A stretch of DNA of 64,000 bases from Rhizobiales bacterium Ga0077525 (GTDB taxonomy: Bacteria > Pseudomonadota > Alphaproteobacteria > Rhizobiales > Xanthobacteraceae). The stretch covers positions 1 through 64,000 of the forward strand of contig LNDS01000038.1 in NCBI GenBank assembly GCA_001464835.1. Direction: 5' to 3'. A program made the position numbers and the translations under genes. Below are positions 17,190-25,534 of the stretch, in pieces; the stretch's first letter is position 1, and each line of letters begins with the position of its first letter. The notes beneath the pieces are model-generated. The model saw only the letters and a list, made by a program, of their open reading frames with translations. It did not search any database and had not been told where the DNA came from.

Positions 17190-17360
17190 ATGTCTTTCGA
17201 CATCAACGTTCGGGCACGGTGGGACGACGAAGCCAAAGTCTGGACTGCGACAAGCAATGACATCCAGGGGCTCGTGATCGAAGCCGAGACATTGCCCGAA
17301 GTATTTCATGAGATTGCTTTGGTGCTACCCGACCTACTCGAGCTAATGAGCGTTCAATAA
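17190..17360 (+). CDS. Small DUF1902/HicB-like protein
   Basis: A 56-aa protein: [20 protein letters not shown], then a [19 protein letters not shown] segment, ending in SVQ. The beta-beta-beta-alpha pattern with [12 protein letters not shown] matches DUF1902 and HicB-type folds, which often occur as antitoxin-like partners. No HicA-type toxin is next to it. It has a good ribosome binding site (CAGGAAGCC before the ATG), and its TAA shares a base with the dapE ATG (TAATG), so it is likely translated together with dapE. Confidence 0.7.
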   Translation: MSFDINVRARWDDEAKVWTATSNDIQGLVIEAETLPEVFHEIALVLPDLLELMSVQ

Positions 17361-18520
17361 TGTCCGCCGATCCAATCGCATTAACGCAAGAACTGGTGCG
17401 CTGTCCGTCGGTGACACCGGCGGAAGGCGGCGCGCTGCAATTTCTCGAGAAGACGCTGAAGGCCGCCGGCTTCACCGTGCACCGCATGACCTTCAGCGAG
17501 CCGGGCACCGAGGACGTTGAGAATTTCTACGCGCGCATCGGCACCGAGGCGCCGAACCTGGTGCTGGCCGGGCACACCGACGTTGTGCCGCCGGGCGACG
17601 AAGGCGCATGGACGCATCCGCCGTTCGCCAGCCGAATCGACAACGGCATCCTCTACGGGCGCGGCACCACCGACATGAAAGGCGGCATCGCCTGCATGGT
17701 CGCCGCCGTGCTCGATCATCTCGCCGCCAATGGCGGCAAGCCCAAGAAGGGCTCGATTTCGTTCCTCATCACCGGCGACGAAGAGAGCATCGCCGTCAAC
17801 GGCACGCCGAAGCTTTTGCAATGGTGCACCGAGCAGGGCGAGGCGTTCGATCACTGCCTGCTCGGCGAGCCGAGCAACGTCAACGAACTTGGCGACACCA
17901 TCAAGATCGGCCGCCGCGGTTCGCTCAACGGCCATCTGATCGTCACCGGCAAGCAGGGCCATGTCGCCTATCCGGAGCGCGCCATCAATCCGGTGCGCGG
18001 CATCGTCAAACTGATCGAGGCGATCCAGGCCGAGCCGCTCGACAAAGGCAACGAGAATTTTCCGCCGTCGAACCTGGAATTCGTCTCGGTCGATGTCGGC
18101 AACAAGACCGTCAATCTCATTCCCGGCGAAGCGCGCGCAATGTTCAACATCCGCTTCAACGACATGCATACCCTCGATTCGCTGAAGGCGCTGTTGCAGG
18201 CGCGCGCCGAGAAGGCCTCCGGCGGAGAGATCAAGTTCGAGTTCAAGTTTCAGCCGTCGAATGCCGGCGTGTTCGTCACCAAGCCGGGCCCGTTCACCGA
18301 CATGGTGGCGGGCGCGGTCGAGAGCGTGACCGGGCGCAAGCCGGTGCTGTCGACGACCGGCGGCACTTCGGACGCGCGCTTCATCTCGCATCATTGCCCG
18401 GTGGTGGAATTTGGCCTGGTCGGCCAGACCATGCATCAGGTCGATGAGCGCGTGCCGGTGGCTGAGCTCGTCGCGCTGACGGCGATCTACCGGAAGATTG
18501 TCGATCGGTATTTTGGGTGA
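17360..18520 (+). CDS. dapE: Succinyl-diaminopimelate desuccinylase
   Basis: A 386-aa M20-family di-zinc hydrolase that releases L,L-diaminopimelate, following dapD (and dapC) in the pathway. Metal and active-site motifs are [27 protein letters not shown] and the C-terminal [15 protein letters not shown]. Length is normal for DapE (about 375-385). The start overlaps the stop of the DUF1902-like gene by one base. Confidence 0.97.
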   Translation: MSADPIALTQELVRCPSVTPAEGGALQFLEKTLKAAGFTVHRMTFSEPGTEDVENFYARIGTEAPNLVLAGHTDVVPPGDEGAWTHPPFASRIDNGILYGRGTTDMKGGIACMVAAVLDHLAANGGKPKKGSISFLITGDEESIAVNGTPKLLQWCTEQGEAFDHCLLGEPSNVNELGDTIKIGRRGSLNGHLIVTGKQGHVAYPERAINPVRGIVKLIEAIQAEPLDKGNENFPPSNLEFVSVDVGNKTVNLIPGEARAMFNIRFNDMHTLDSLKALLQARAEKASGGEIKFEFKFQPSNAGVFVTKPGPFTDMVAGAVESVTGRKPVLSTTGGTSDARFISHHCPVVEFGLVGQTMHQVDERVPVAELVALTAIYRKIVDRYFG

Positions 18521-18523
18521 GCA

Positions 18524-18607
18524 GCTGTCATGCCCGCGAATGCGGGCATCCAGTAAACACCGATAGCGCAGTGATTACTGGGTCCCCGCCTTCGCGGGGA
18601 CGACAGC
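18524..18607. repeat. Palindromic repeat, family B copy 2
   Basis: GCTGTCATGCCCGCGAATGC at the left pairs with the CCCGCCTTCGCGGGGACGACAGC end. It fills the gap between the convergent dapE and OsmC genes and could serve as a terminator structure for both. Confidence 0.7.
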
Positions 18608-18616
18608 CAAAACTCC

Positions 18617-19045
18617 CTAGCTCTGCAAACTCGCATCCAGCGTGATCTCGGCCTTCAACACCTTCGACACCGGACAACCCGCCTTGGCCTTGGCCGCGAG
18701 TTCCTGAAACTTCGCATTATCCGCGCCGGGGATTTTCGCTTTCAAGGTCAGATGCACCTTGGTGATGGCGAAGCCGTCCGGCTGCTTGACCAAAGTGACT
18801 TCGGCCTTGGTTTCCATCTTCTCGGCGGTCAACCCGGCCTCGCCGAGAATGTTCGACAGCGCCATAGTGAAGCAGCCGGCATGCGCCGCGCCGATCAATT
18901 CTTCCGGATTGGTGCCGTTCTTGCCGTCCTCGAAGCGGGCGGTGAAGCCGTAGGGATAATCCTTCAGCGCGCCGCTTTTGGTGGAAATCGAACCCTTGCC
19001 GTCCTTGAGGCCGCCCGACCAGACGGCCGATCCATATGTGCTCAT
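18617..19045 (-). CDS. OsmC-family peroxiredoxin
   Basis: A 142-aa OsmC protein, a thiol peroxidase that reduces organic hydroperoxides. Both catalytic cysteines are present, in AAHAGCFTMALS (about Cys58) and KAGCPVSKVL (about Cys123), along with the family's NPEELIGAAHAGC stretch. The N-terminal MSTYGSAVWSGGLKDGKG is typical. It ends convergent with dapE. Confidence 0.93.
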   Translation of the reverse strand: MSTYGSAVWSGGLKDGKGSISTKSGALKDYPYGFTARFEDGKNGTNPEELIGAAHAGCFTMALSNILGEAGLTAEKMETKAEVTLVKQPDGFAITKVHLTLKAKIPGADNAKFQELAAKAKAGCPVSKVLKAEITLDASLQS

Positions 19046-19117
19046 GAAATGCTCCTTGAGATGTTCCCGCCCGAACAGGCTGGATATAAGGAGCCAACGC
19101 GGCGGCGCCAGCGTTGT

Positions 19118-19864
19118 TCAGTAGTCAACCTTCATCAAATAGAGCCCGTCCGGCGGCGCCACCGTGCCGCAAGCAGCGCGGTCGCGCGCCTGCAATGCGT
19201 TCCACAGATCGTCGGCGCTCCAGGCGCCCGGCCCGGTCAGCCCCGTATTGACCAGCGAGCCGACCATCGAGCGCACCTGATTGTGCAGGAACGAGCGCGC
19301 CGAGGAAAATACATGCACTTCCTCTCCGGCGCGCACGACATCGAGCTGGTCGAGCGTCTTGTGCGGCGACTGGGCCTGGCATTCGGTCGAACGGAAGGTG
19401 GTGAAGTCGTGCTTGCCGATGAGCCGTTGCGCCGCGGCGTGCATCGCTTCGGCATTAAGCGGACGCACCACGCGCCAGGCATATTTCAAATCGAAAGTCA
19501 GATCCGGCCGGCGGTTGATAATGCGGTAGAAGTAATGCCGTTTCACCGCCGAATGGCGCGCATCAAAATCAGCCGCCGCGCGTTCCGCTTTCAGCACCGC
19601 GACCGGATGTGGTCTCAGGTGAGCATTGATCGCGTCGCGCACCGTATCGGTTTCCCAATCCTTGCTCAGTTCGATGCTCGCCACCTGCCCGCGCGCGTGA
19701 ACGCCAGCATCGGTCCGCCCGGCGCCCTGCACCGGCACGGCCTCGCCGGTCAGCGCCGCCACCGCCTTGGTCAGCACGCCCTGGACGGTGACGCGGTCGG
19801 CCTGGCTCTGCCAGCCGCTGAACGGCGCGCCGTCATATTCGATGGTCAGTTTGTAGCGCGGCAT
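19118..19864 (-). CDS. truA: tRNA pseudouridine(38-40) synthase TruA
   Basis: A 248-aa synthase that isomerises uridines 38-40 in the anticodon stem-loop. It shows the N-terminal [10 protein letters not shown], the catalytic [14 protein letters not shown] (Asp52 equivalent) and the C-terminal [15 protein letters not shown]. Its start ATG overlaps the fmt stop by one base, so fmt and truA are translated from one message. Confidence 0.96.
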   Translation of the reverse strand: MPRYKLTIEYDGAPFSGWQSQADRVTVQGVLTKAVAALTGEAVPVQGAGRTDAGVHARGQVASIELSKDWETDTVRDAINAHLRPHPVAVLKAERAAADFDARHSAVKRHYFYRIINRRPDLTFDLKYAWRVVRPLNAEAMHAAAQRLIGKHDFTTFRSTECQAQSPHKTLDQLDVVRAGEEVHVFSSARSFLHNQVRSMVGSLVNTGLTGPGAWSADDLWNALQARDRAACGTVAPPDGLYLMKVDY

Positions 19865-20793
19865 CAGTTCATCACCGTGCCGGCCTTGACCGGCGTGCCG
19901 CGCAGGAAGTCGCCCGCCTGCATCGGCTGCTTGCCGGCGCGCTGGATCTGGACGAGACGAATAGCGCCATCGCCGCAGGCAATAGTGAGCGCGTCGTCGA
20001 GCGCGGTGCCGGGCGCGCCCGAACCTTGGGCAAGCGTCGTGCGCAAAGCCTTGACGCGCACGCCGTCGAGTTCGAACCAGGCGCCGGGAAACGGCGACAG
20101 GCCGCGGATGTGGTTATGCACCTCGTGCGCCGGCTTCGACCAGTCGATGCGGGTTTCGGATTTCGAAATCTTCTCGGCGTAGGTGACGCCCGTCTCCGGC
20201 TGCGGCGTCAGCGCCAGCGCGCCGCGCTCGGCGGCGGCGAGCGCCAGCGGCATCAGCCGCGCGCCCCGTTGCGACAGCGCGTCGTGCAGTTCGCCGGCGG
20301 TCATGTCCGGCAGGATCGGCAATGCCTCACGCATCGCCATCGCGCCGGTGTCGAGGCCTTCGTCCATTTGCATGATGGTGACGCCGCTCTCGGCGTCGCC
20401 CGCCATCACCGCGCGGTTGATCGGCGCGGCGCCGCGCCAGCGCGGCAGCAAGGACGCATGGACGTTGAAGCAGCCGAGACGCGGCGCCTCCAGCACGGCT
20501 TTCGGCAGGATCAGGCCGTAGGCGACAACCACGGCAGCGTCGGCGTTATGCGAAGCGAATTCCGCTTGTGCCGTCTCGTCGCGCAAAGTCTTCGGCGTGA
20601 AGACGGGCAGCGAACGACTTCGCGCCTTGCGCTCGACCGGCGTCACCTGCAGGTCCAGGCCGCGCCCGGCTGGCTTCGCCGCGCGGGTATAGACGGCGGC
20701 GATGTCATGGCCGGCGGCAACGAGCGCCAGCAAGGTCGGCACCGCGAAATCGGGTGTGCCCATGAAGATGAGGCGCAGGGGCAAGTCGGACAA
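19864..20793 (-). CDS. fmt: Methionyl-tRNA formyltransferase
   Basis: A 309-aa enzyme that formylates initiator Met-tRNA with 10-formyl-tetrahydrofolate. [12 protein letters not shown] opens the Rossmann core; [20 protein letters not shown] holds the catalytic Asn/His; [12 protein letters not shown] supplies the catalytic Asp region. The C-terminal OB-like domain binds tRNA. It sits between def and truA on the minus strand; def removes the formyl group this enzyme adds. A 118-bp palindromic repeat separates it from def. Confidence 0.96.
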   Translation of the reverse strand: MSDLPLRLIFMGTPDFAVPTLLALVAAGHDIAAVYTRAAKPAGRGLDLQVTPVERKARSRSLPVFTPKTLRDETAQAEFASHNADAAVVVAYGLILPKAVLEAPRLGCFNVHASLLPRWRGAAPINRAVMAGDAESGVTIMQMDEGLDTGAMAMREALPILPDMTAGELHDALSQRGARLMPLALAAAERGALALTPQPETGVTYAEKISKSETRIDWSKPAHEVHNHIRGLSPFPGAWFELDGVRVKALRTTLAQGSGAPGTALDDALTIACGDGAIRLVQIQRAGKQPMQAGDFLRGTPVKAGTVMN

Positions 20794-20802
20794 TCCTTCA
20801 AT

Positions 20803-20920
20803 CCGTCATCCTGAGGTGCGAGCGCAACGCGCGAGCCTCGAAGGATGTCGGCCAATGCCTTCAAGGTCGGGGCCGTCGCCATTCGAGGCCCGCCTTCGGC
20901 GGGCACCTCAGGGTGACGGT
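20803..20920. repeat. Palindromic repeat, family A copy 2, between def and fmt
   Basis: ATCCGTCATCCTGAGGTGCG on the left pairs with CACCTCAGGGTGACGGT on the right, and the internal stem GCCCGCCTTCGGCGGGC sits near 20888-20904. It almost exactly fills the interval between the def stop (20922) and the fmt start (20793), so a def-fmt transcript would carry a long hairpin here. Confidence 0.85.
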
Positions 20921-20921
20921 A

Positions 20922-21476
20922 TCACCCAATATGATGCGACGGCTCTTTGTCGTTGGCGAGATCGCCGCCGGATTTCTTCGCCGCCTTCTTGAACTTCTTC
21001 ATCACCATGTCGCGCTTGAGCTTGGAAATATGGTCGATGAACAAAACGCCGTTGAGATGGTCGATCTCGTGCTGCAAACAGGTGGAGAGCAGGCCCTCGG
21101 CGGTGAGTTCCTGCTCCTTGCCGTCGATGTCGAGAAATTTGACCTTGATCGAGGCCGGCCGCACGACCTCCTCGTAATATTCCGGGATCGACAGACAGCC
21201 TTCCTCGTAGGTCGAGGTGTCATCCGAGGACCAGACGATCTCCGGATTGATGAACACCCGCGGATCTTTCGGCTCCTCCTTGCCGGCGACATCCATGGTG
21301 ATGAGCCGCAACGGCTCGCCGATCTGGATGGCGGCCAGGCCGATGCCGGGCGCCTCGTACATGGTCGCGAACATGTCATCGACCAGCGCGCGCAGCGGCT
21401 TGTCGATGGTTTTGACAAGTTCCGATTTCAGACGGAGCTTCTTTTCGGGAATGATGAGAATGTCACGGATCGCCAT
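20922..21476 (-). CDS. def: Peptide deformylase
   Basis: A 184-aa metallohydrolase that removes the N-formyl group from nascent proteins. All three motifs are present: [24 protein letters not shown] (metal Cys) and [12 protein letters not shown] (metal His pair plus catalytic Glu). The C-terminus is a charged Lys-rich tail. It is divergent from rmuC across 139 bp that should hold both promoters. Confidence 0.97.
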   Translation of the reverse strand: MAIRDILIIPEKKLRLKSELVKTIDKPLRALVDDMFATMYEAPGIGLAAIQIGEPLRLITMDVAGKEEPKDPRVFINPEIVWSSDDTSTYEEGCLSIPEYYEEVVRPASIKVKFLDIDGKEQELTAEGLLSTCLQHEIDHLNGVLFIDHISKLKRDMVMKKFKKAAKKSGGDLANDKEPSHHIG

Positions 21477-21615
21477 GGCCGCGATTTAAGGGCTGGGCGG
21501 GACGGGGTCAATGACGGGTTTTCGGCCGTTTTCAGACCCTTGAGCCGCCCGGCCAATGGCCCTACCGTTCGCCCTTCGTTCGCACCGCCCGCCCGAATCA
21601 CGCTAGAAGCGGCCC

Positions 21616-22755
21616 ATGCTGCAAAATCTCACTTTTGAAGACCTCATGCTGCCGCAAAACCTGCCGCTGATGGCAGGCCTCGCCATCGGCCTGCTGCTGA
21701 TCATCGGGCTGGTGACCGTCATCGCGCTGCTGGTGCGCAAGCCGGAACCGGTCGTCGATGTCGAGGCCCAGGAGCGGCTGATGGCGCTCAATGCCCGGCT
21801 CGATGCGATGGGAAGCTGGTTGCAGAACTCGCACACCCAACTCCAGCACACGGTGAATACGCGGCTCGACGCGGTCAGCCAGAATCTGGGCGAGTCGATG
21901 AAGACGACGACCAAGAACACCACCGACCATTTGCAGCAGCTGCATGCGCGGCTCGCCGTGATCGACAACGCGCAGAAGAACATCACTGATCTGGCCGGCA
22001 CGGTGACCTCGTTGCAGAACGTGCTGTCGAACAAGCAGTCGCGCGGCGCCTTCGGCCAGGGCCAGCTGGAGGCGATCGTCGCCGACGTGCTGCCCAAGGG
22101 CGCCTATGAATTCCAGTATACTTTGTCGAACCGCACCAAGCCGGACTGCGTCGTGTTCATGCCCGACTCAGGTCCGCTGGTGATCGACGCCAAGTTTCCG
22201 CTCGAAGCGATGACCGCCTTGCGCGCGGCTTCGACCGACGAGGAGCGCAAATTCGCGGTGGCGCGTGTCAAGACAGACATCGCCAAGCATGTCACCGACA
22301 TCGCCGGCAAGTACCTCATTCCCGGCGAGACCCAGGACATCGCGCTGATGTTCATTCCGTCCGAGTCGGTCTACGCCGACCTGCACGAGCAGTTCGACGA
22401 CGTGGTGCAGAAGGCGCAGCGCGCCCGCGTCATGATCGTGTCGCCGACGCTGATGGTGATGGCGATCCAGGTCATCAAGCAGGTGCGCAAGGACGCCGAA
22501 ATGCGCGAGGCCGCCGACCAGATCCGCACCGAGGTCGGCATGATGATGAAGGACGTGACCTTGCTCAGCGACCGTGTCCGCAAATTGCAGAACCACCTCA
22601 ACCAGACCAATGCCGATATCGACTCGATCCTGATCTCCACCGGCAAGATCGAGAAGCGCGGCGGCAAGATCGAGGCGCTCGAATTCGACGCCGACAATCC
22701 GGCCAGCGCCGACCTGCTCGCCGCGCCGGTGCGGAAATTGGGCGCGGCGGAATAA
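21616..22755 (+). CDS. rmuC: DNA recombination protein RmuC
   Basis: A 379-aa RmuC protein. An N-terminal membrane helix (about 17-38) is followed by a coiled coil (about 45-140) and the conserved nuclease-like core with AYEFQYTLSN, DCVVFMP, LVIDAKFPLEA, IPSESVYADLHE and VIKQVRKD. RmuC limits DNA inversions at inverted repeats in E. coli, which is notable in a genome rich in long palindromes. ampG follows after 3 bp. Confidence 0.92.
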   Translation: MLQNLTFEDLMLPQNLPLMAGLAIGLLLIIGLVTVIALLVRKPEPVVDVEAQERLMALNARLDAMGSWLQNSHTQLQHTVNTRLDAVSQNLGESMKTTTKNTTDHLQQLHARLAVIDNAQKNITDLAGTVTSLQNVLSNKQSRGAFGQGQLEAIVADVLPKGAYEFQYTLSNRTKPDCVVFMPDSGPLVIDAKFPLEAMTALRAASTDEERKFAVARVKTDIAKHVTDIAGKYLIPGETQDIALMFIPSESVYADLHEQFDDVVQKAQRARVMIVSPTLMVMAIQVIKQVRKDAEMREAADQIRTEVGMMMKDVTLLSDRVRKLQNHLNQTNADIDSILISTGKIEKRGGKIEALEFDADNPASADLLAAPVRKLGAAE

Positions 22756-22758
22756 GGA

Positions 22759-24117
22759 ATGACCACCGCCCCCGAGGCTGCACCCAAACTCTCCTTCGCC
22801 GACGCGCTGGCGGTTTACCTCAAACCCCGTGTGCTGATCGTGCTGCTGCTCGGCTTCTCCTCCGGCCTGCCGCTGGCGCTGTCGGGCACGACGCTGCTGG
22901 TGTGGATGCGCGAGGTCGGCGTCGATCTCGGCACCATCGGCCTGTTCGCGCTGGTCGGCACGCCCTACACGCTCAAATTTCTGTGGGCGCCGGTGGTCGA
23001 TGCGCTCAACGTGCCAGTGCTGTCGCGCCTGCTCGGCCGTAGGCGCGGCTGGCTGATGCTGTCGCAGATCATGCTGATGGCGGCGATCCTCATTCTCGCC
23101 GCGAGCAATCCGAAATTCTCGGCCCTCTACGTGGTTGCCGGCGCCGCATTGCTGGTGGCGCTCGCCTCGTCGACGCAGGACATCGTCATCGACGCTTTCC
23201 GCGTCGAAAGCCTCGATGTCGACGAGCAGGCCGCCGGCATGGCAGCCTATGTCGCCGCCTATCGGGTCGGCATGCTGATCTCGACCGCCGGGGCGCTTTA
23301 TGTCGTCAGCGGCTTCGAAGTATTGGGCAGCGGCAAGGACGCCGCGTGGTCTCTCGGTTACGCGGTGATGGCGGCGATGGTCGGCATCGGCATGCTGGCG
23401 ACCTTGTTCGCCAAGGAGCCGGCGCGCTCGAAGGCCGCCGCCGTGGAAAATGCTGTGCATGCCGGCGAGAGCCCGATCAAGCGGGTGTTCAGCGCCGCGG
23501 TCGCGGCGTTCTCGGAATTTCTCAGCCGCGATGCGGCAATCGCCGTGCTGATTTTCGTCATTCTCTACAAGCTATGCGACGCCTTTGCCGGCACGATGAC
23601 AGCGCCGTTCGTCATCGATCTCGGCTTCACGCGCACCGACTATGCCAACATCGTCAAAGGCCTCGGTCTTGGCGCGACCCTGATCGGCGGATTCGCCGGC
23701 GGCCTCGTGGCGCGCGCGCTGCCGCTCGCCACAGCGCTGTGGATCGGCGCATTCCTGCAAATCGCGTCAAACCTTGTTTTCGTCTGGCAGGCTTATATCG
23801 GCCTCAATCACTGGGCGCTGGCGGTGTCGATCACGGTCGAGAGCTTTACCGGCGCCATCGGCACCGTGATCTTCGTCGCTTATTTGTCCTCATTGTGCCG
23901 CTCGCCGCTGCACACGGCGACGCAATATGCATTGCTCACCGCGCTCGCCGCCTTTGGCCGCACCTATCTGTCGGCGACCGCCGGCTATCTCGCCGAAGGC
24001 ATCGGCTGGCCGCTGTTCTTTGTTGTCAGTGCCGCGGTCGGCCTGCCCAGTCTGTTGCTGCTGTGGTGGTTGCAAGCGCGCGGGCACTTCAAGGCGCTTG
24101 ACGTAAAGCCAGCCTAG
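22759..24117 (+). CDS. ampG: AmpG-type muropeptide permease (MFS)
   Basis: A 452-aa MFS transporter with 12-14 hydrophobic segments. It shows the AmpG pattern GFSSGLPLALSGTTLLVWMR, GLFALVGTPYTLKFLWAPVVD and ASSTQDIVIDAFRVE. AmpG imports GlcNAc-anhydroMurNAc peptides released by wall turnover for recycling. It directly follows rmuC, and its last 4 bases overlap the end of the convergent gene at 24114. Confidence 0.88.
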   Translation: MTTAPEAAPKLSFADALAVYLKPRVLIVLLLGFSSGLPLALSGTTLLVWMREVGVDLGTIGLFALVGTPYTLKFLWAPVVDALNVPVLSRLLGRRRGWLMLSQIMLMAAILILAASNPKFSALYVVAGAALLVALASSTQDIVIDAFRVESLDVDEQAAGMAAYVAAYRVGMLISTAGALYVVSGFEVLGSGKDAAWSLGYAVMAAMVGIGMLATLFAKEPARSKAAAVENAVHAGESPIKRVFSAAVAAFSEFLSRDAAIAVLIFVILYKLCDAFAGTMTAPFVIDLGFTRTDYANIVKGLGLGATLIGGFAGGLVARALPLATALWIGAFLQIASNLVFVWQAYIGLNHWALAVSITVESFTGAIGTVIFVAYLSSLCRSPLHTATQYALLTALAAFGRTYLSATAGYLAEGIGWPLFFVVSAAVGLPSLLLLWWLQARGHFKALDVKPA

Positions 24118-24509
24118 TTCTTCGGCGGCGGCCCGGTGAAGCGCCATTTGGTGACAATGGCATCGCCGCTGTGCGGAACCGTGCAGGTGAATTCATCAGC
24201 AACAATCTCGGCCTTCTGACCGACCGAGCGCTTCAGCCGGATGGTCTTGGCCTTGTTGTCGGTCTCGGCAAGATGGAAAGTCTTCGGCGCCGCGCTCTTG
24301 CAAGCATCCCTGTGCGCGAAGGCCTTCGGCGCGTCACTGACGATCTGGTAGACCGGCTCGCCGCCTCTTTGCACCGCGCGCACCTGGCCGCTGATGACAT
24401 CGCCGTACTTGAGGAATTCCTGCTTCGACTCTTGTTTCGATTCTTGTGCCTGAGCCGTGACCGTGCACAGCGCCAGAGCCATTGCGCACACAATAATGCG
24501 GGCCATCAA
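24114..24509 (-). CDS. Secreted hypothetical protein
   Basis: A 131-aa protein with a signal peptide (about 1-22, VTAQAQ) and a short duplicated ESKQ unit at the mature N-terminus. The mature part is a beta-rich domain with two cysteines ([20 protein letters not shown]) likely in a disulfide, ending [11 protein letters not shown]. No family was recognised. Its start overlaps the recR stop by 4 nt, so it is the last gene of the dnaX-ybaB-recR unit. The second ATG (24506) is an equally possible start. Confidence 0.65.
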   Translation of the reverse strand: MMARIIVCAMALALCTVTAQAQESKQESKQEFLKYGDVISGQVRAVQRGGEPVYQIVSDAPKAFAHRDACKSAAPKTFHLAETDNKAKTIRLKRSVGQKAEIVADEFTCTVPHSGDAIVTKWRFTGPPPKN

Positions 24510-25111
24510 AACAATGTCCTCTGCTTCATCGCCGCCGACAAAGTACCTTCGTCGAGATAATCGAGTTCGCCGCCGACCGGCACGCCATGCGCCAGCCGCG
24601 TGACTTTCACATTGGCATCGGCGAGCAGTTCGGTGATGTAATGCGCCGTGGTCTGGCCGTCGACTGTGGCATTAAGCGCCAGGATCAACTCCTTGACCTG
24701 CGGCTCGTGCGCCCGCGCGATAAGCGAATCGATCGACAGGTCGCCGGGGCCGACGCCGTCGAGCGGCGACAGCGTGCCGCCGAGCACATGGTAGCGGCCA
24801 TTGACGGCGGTAGCGCGCTCCAGCGCCCACAGATCGGCGACATCGGCGACGACGACAAGAATGGATGGATCGCGGCGCAAGTCGGTGCACACGGTGCACG
24901 GATCGTGCGTATCGATATTGCCGCAGGTCTTGCAGACGACGATCTTGTCGATGGCGGTTTGCAGGGCGGCAGTGAGCGGCGCCATCAGGAGTTCGCGCTT
25001 CTTGATGAGATGCAGCGCGGCGCGCCGCGCCGAGCGGGGACCTAAGCCCGGCAGTTTGGACAGAAGCTGGATCAGCTTTTCGATCTCAGGACCGGCGACG
25101 GCGGTGGCCAT
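24506..25111 (-). CDS. recR: Recombination protein RecR
   Basis: A 201-aa RecR that works with RecF/RecO to load RecA at gaps. An N-terminal helix-hairpin-helix ([19 protein letters not shown]) is followed by zinc finger [16 protein letters not shown] (four Cys) and a Toprim domain ([17 protein letters not shown] ... [15 protein letters not shown]), ending [19 protein letters not shown]. It lies 108 bp downstream of ybaB in the usual dnaX-ybaB-recR order. Confidence 0.97.
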   Translation of the reverse strand: MATAVAGPEIEKLIQLLSKLPGLGPRSARRAALHLIKKRELLMAPLTAALQTAIDKIVVCKTCGNIDTHDPCTVCTDLRRDPSILVVVADVADLWALERATAVNGRYHVLGGTLSPLDGVGPGDLSIDSLIARAHEPQVKELILALNATVDGQTTAHYITELLADANVKVTRLAHGVPVGGELDYLDEGTLSAAMKQRTLF

Positions 25112-25146
25112 GTGTTATCCGCGTCCTTTGCCGTTTGCCGCAGCGC

Positions 25147-25174
25147 GCTCCCTCCCCCTTGAGGGGGAGGGAGC
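25147..25174. repeat. GC-rich hairpin between ybaB and recR
   Basis: GCTCCCTCCCCCTT is followed by its near-perfect complement GAGGGGGAGGGAGC, a short family-C-like palindrome within the 108-bp ybaB-recR gap. It lacks a downstream T-run on the transcribed strand, so it is more likely a repeat or processing hairpin than a terminator. Confidence 0.6.
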
Positions 25175-25219
25175 GATAGAAGCGCAGGCATTGCTATAAA
25201 AAATCACGTCCAAACGAAG

Positions 25220-25534
25220 TTACCCCAACAGCCCCGGCGGCAACGGCAGCCCGCCGGTCACCGCCTTCATCTTCTCGGCCATGACGGCTTCGGCCTTGCG
25301 GCGGGCATCGGCATGCGCGGCGACGATGAGGTCTTCGACGATTTCCTTTTCGCCGGGCTTGATCAGCGAGTCGTCGAGCTTGACCGCCTTGAGATCTCCC
25401 TTGGCGGTCAGCGTCACCGTGACCATGCCGCCGCCGGCGGTGCCGTCGACAGTGATGGTGTCGAGTTCGGCCTGCAACGCCTGCATCTTCGATTGCAGTT
25501 GCGTCGCCTGTTTCATCATGCCCAGAAAGTCCAT
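25220..25534 (-). CDS. YbaB/EbfC nucleoid-associated protein
   Basis: A 104-aa DNA-binding protein with the family pattern: MDFLGMMKQATQLQSKMQAL helix, GMVTVTLTAKGDLKAVKLD strands, and a C-terminal helix ending GLPLPPGLLG. It forms tweezer-like dimers on DNA and is nearly always next to dnaX and recR. The start ATG shares a base with the dnaX TAA. Confidence 0.93.
   Translation of the reverse strand: MDFLGMMKQATQLQSKMQALQAELDTITVDGTAGGGMVTVTLTAKGDLKAVKLDDSLIKPGEKEIVEDLIVAAHADARRKAEAVMAEKMKAVTGGLPLPPGLLG

Noticed and set aside
25147..25174. Hairpin between ybaB and recR considered as a terminator
   Set aside because: No T-run follows on the transcribed strand, and recR lies in the same direction in a normally co-transcribed cluster.
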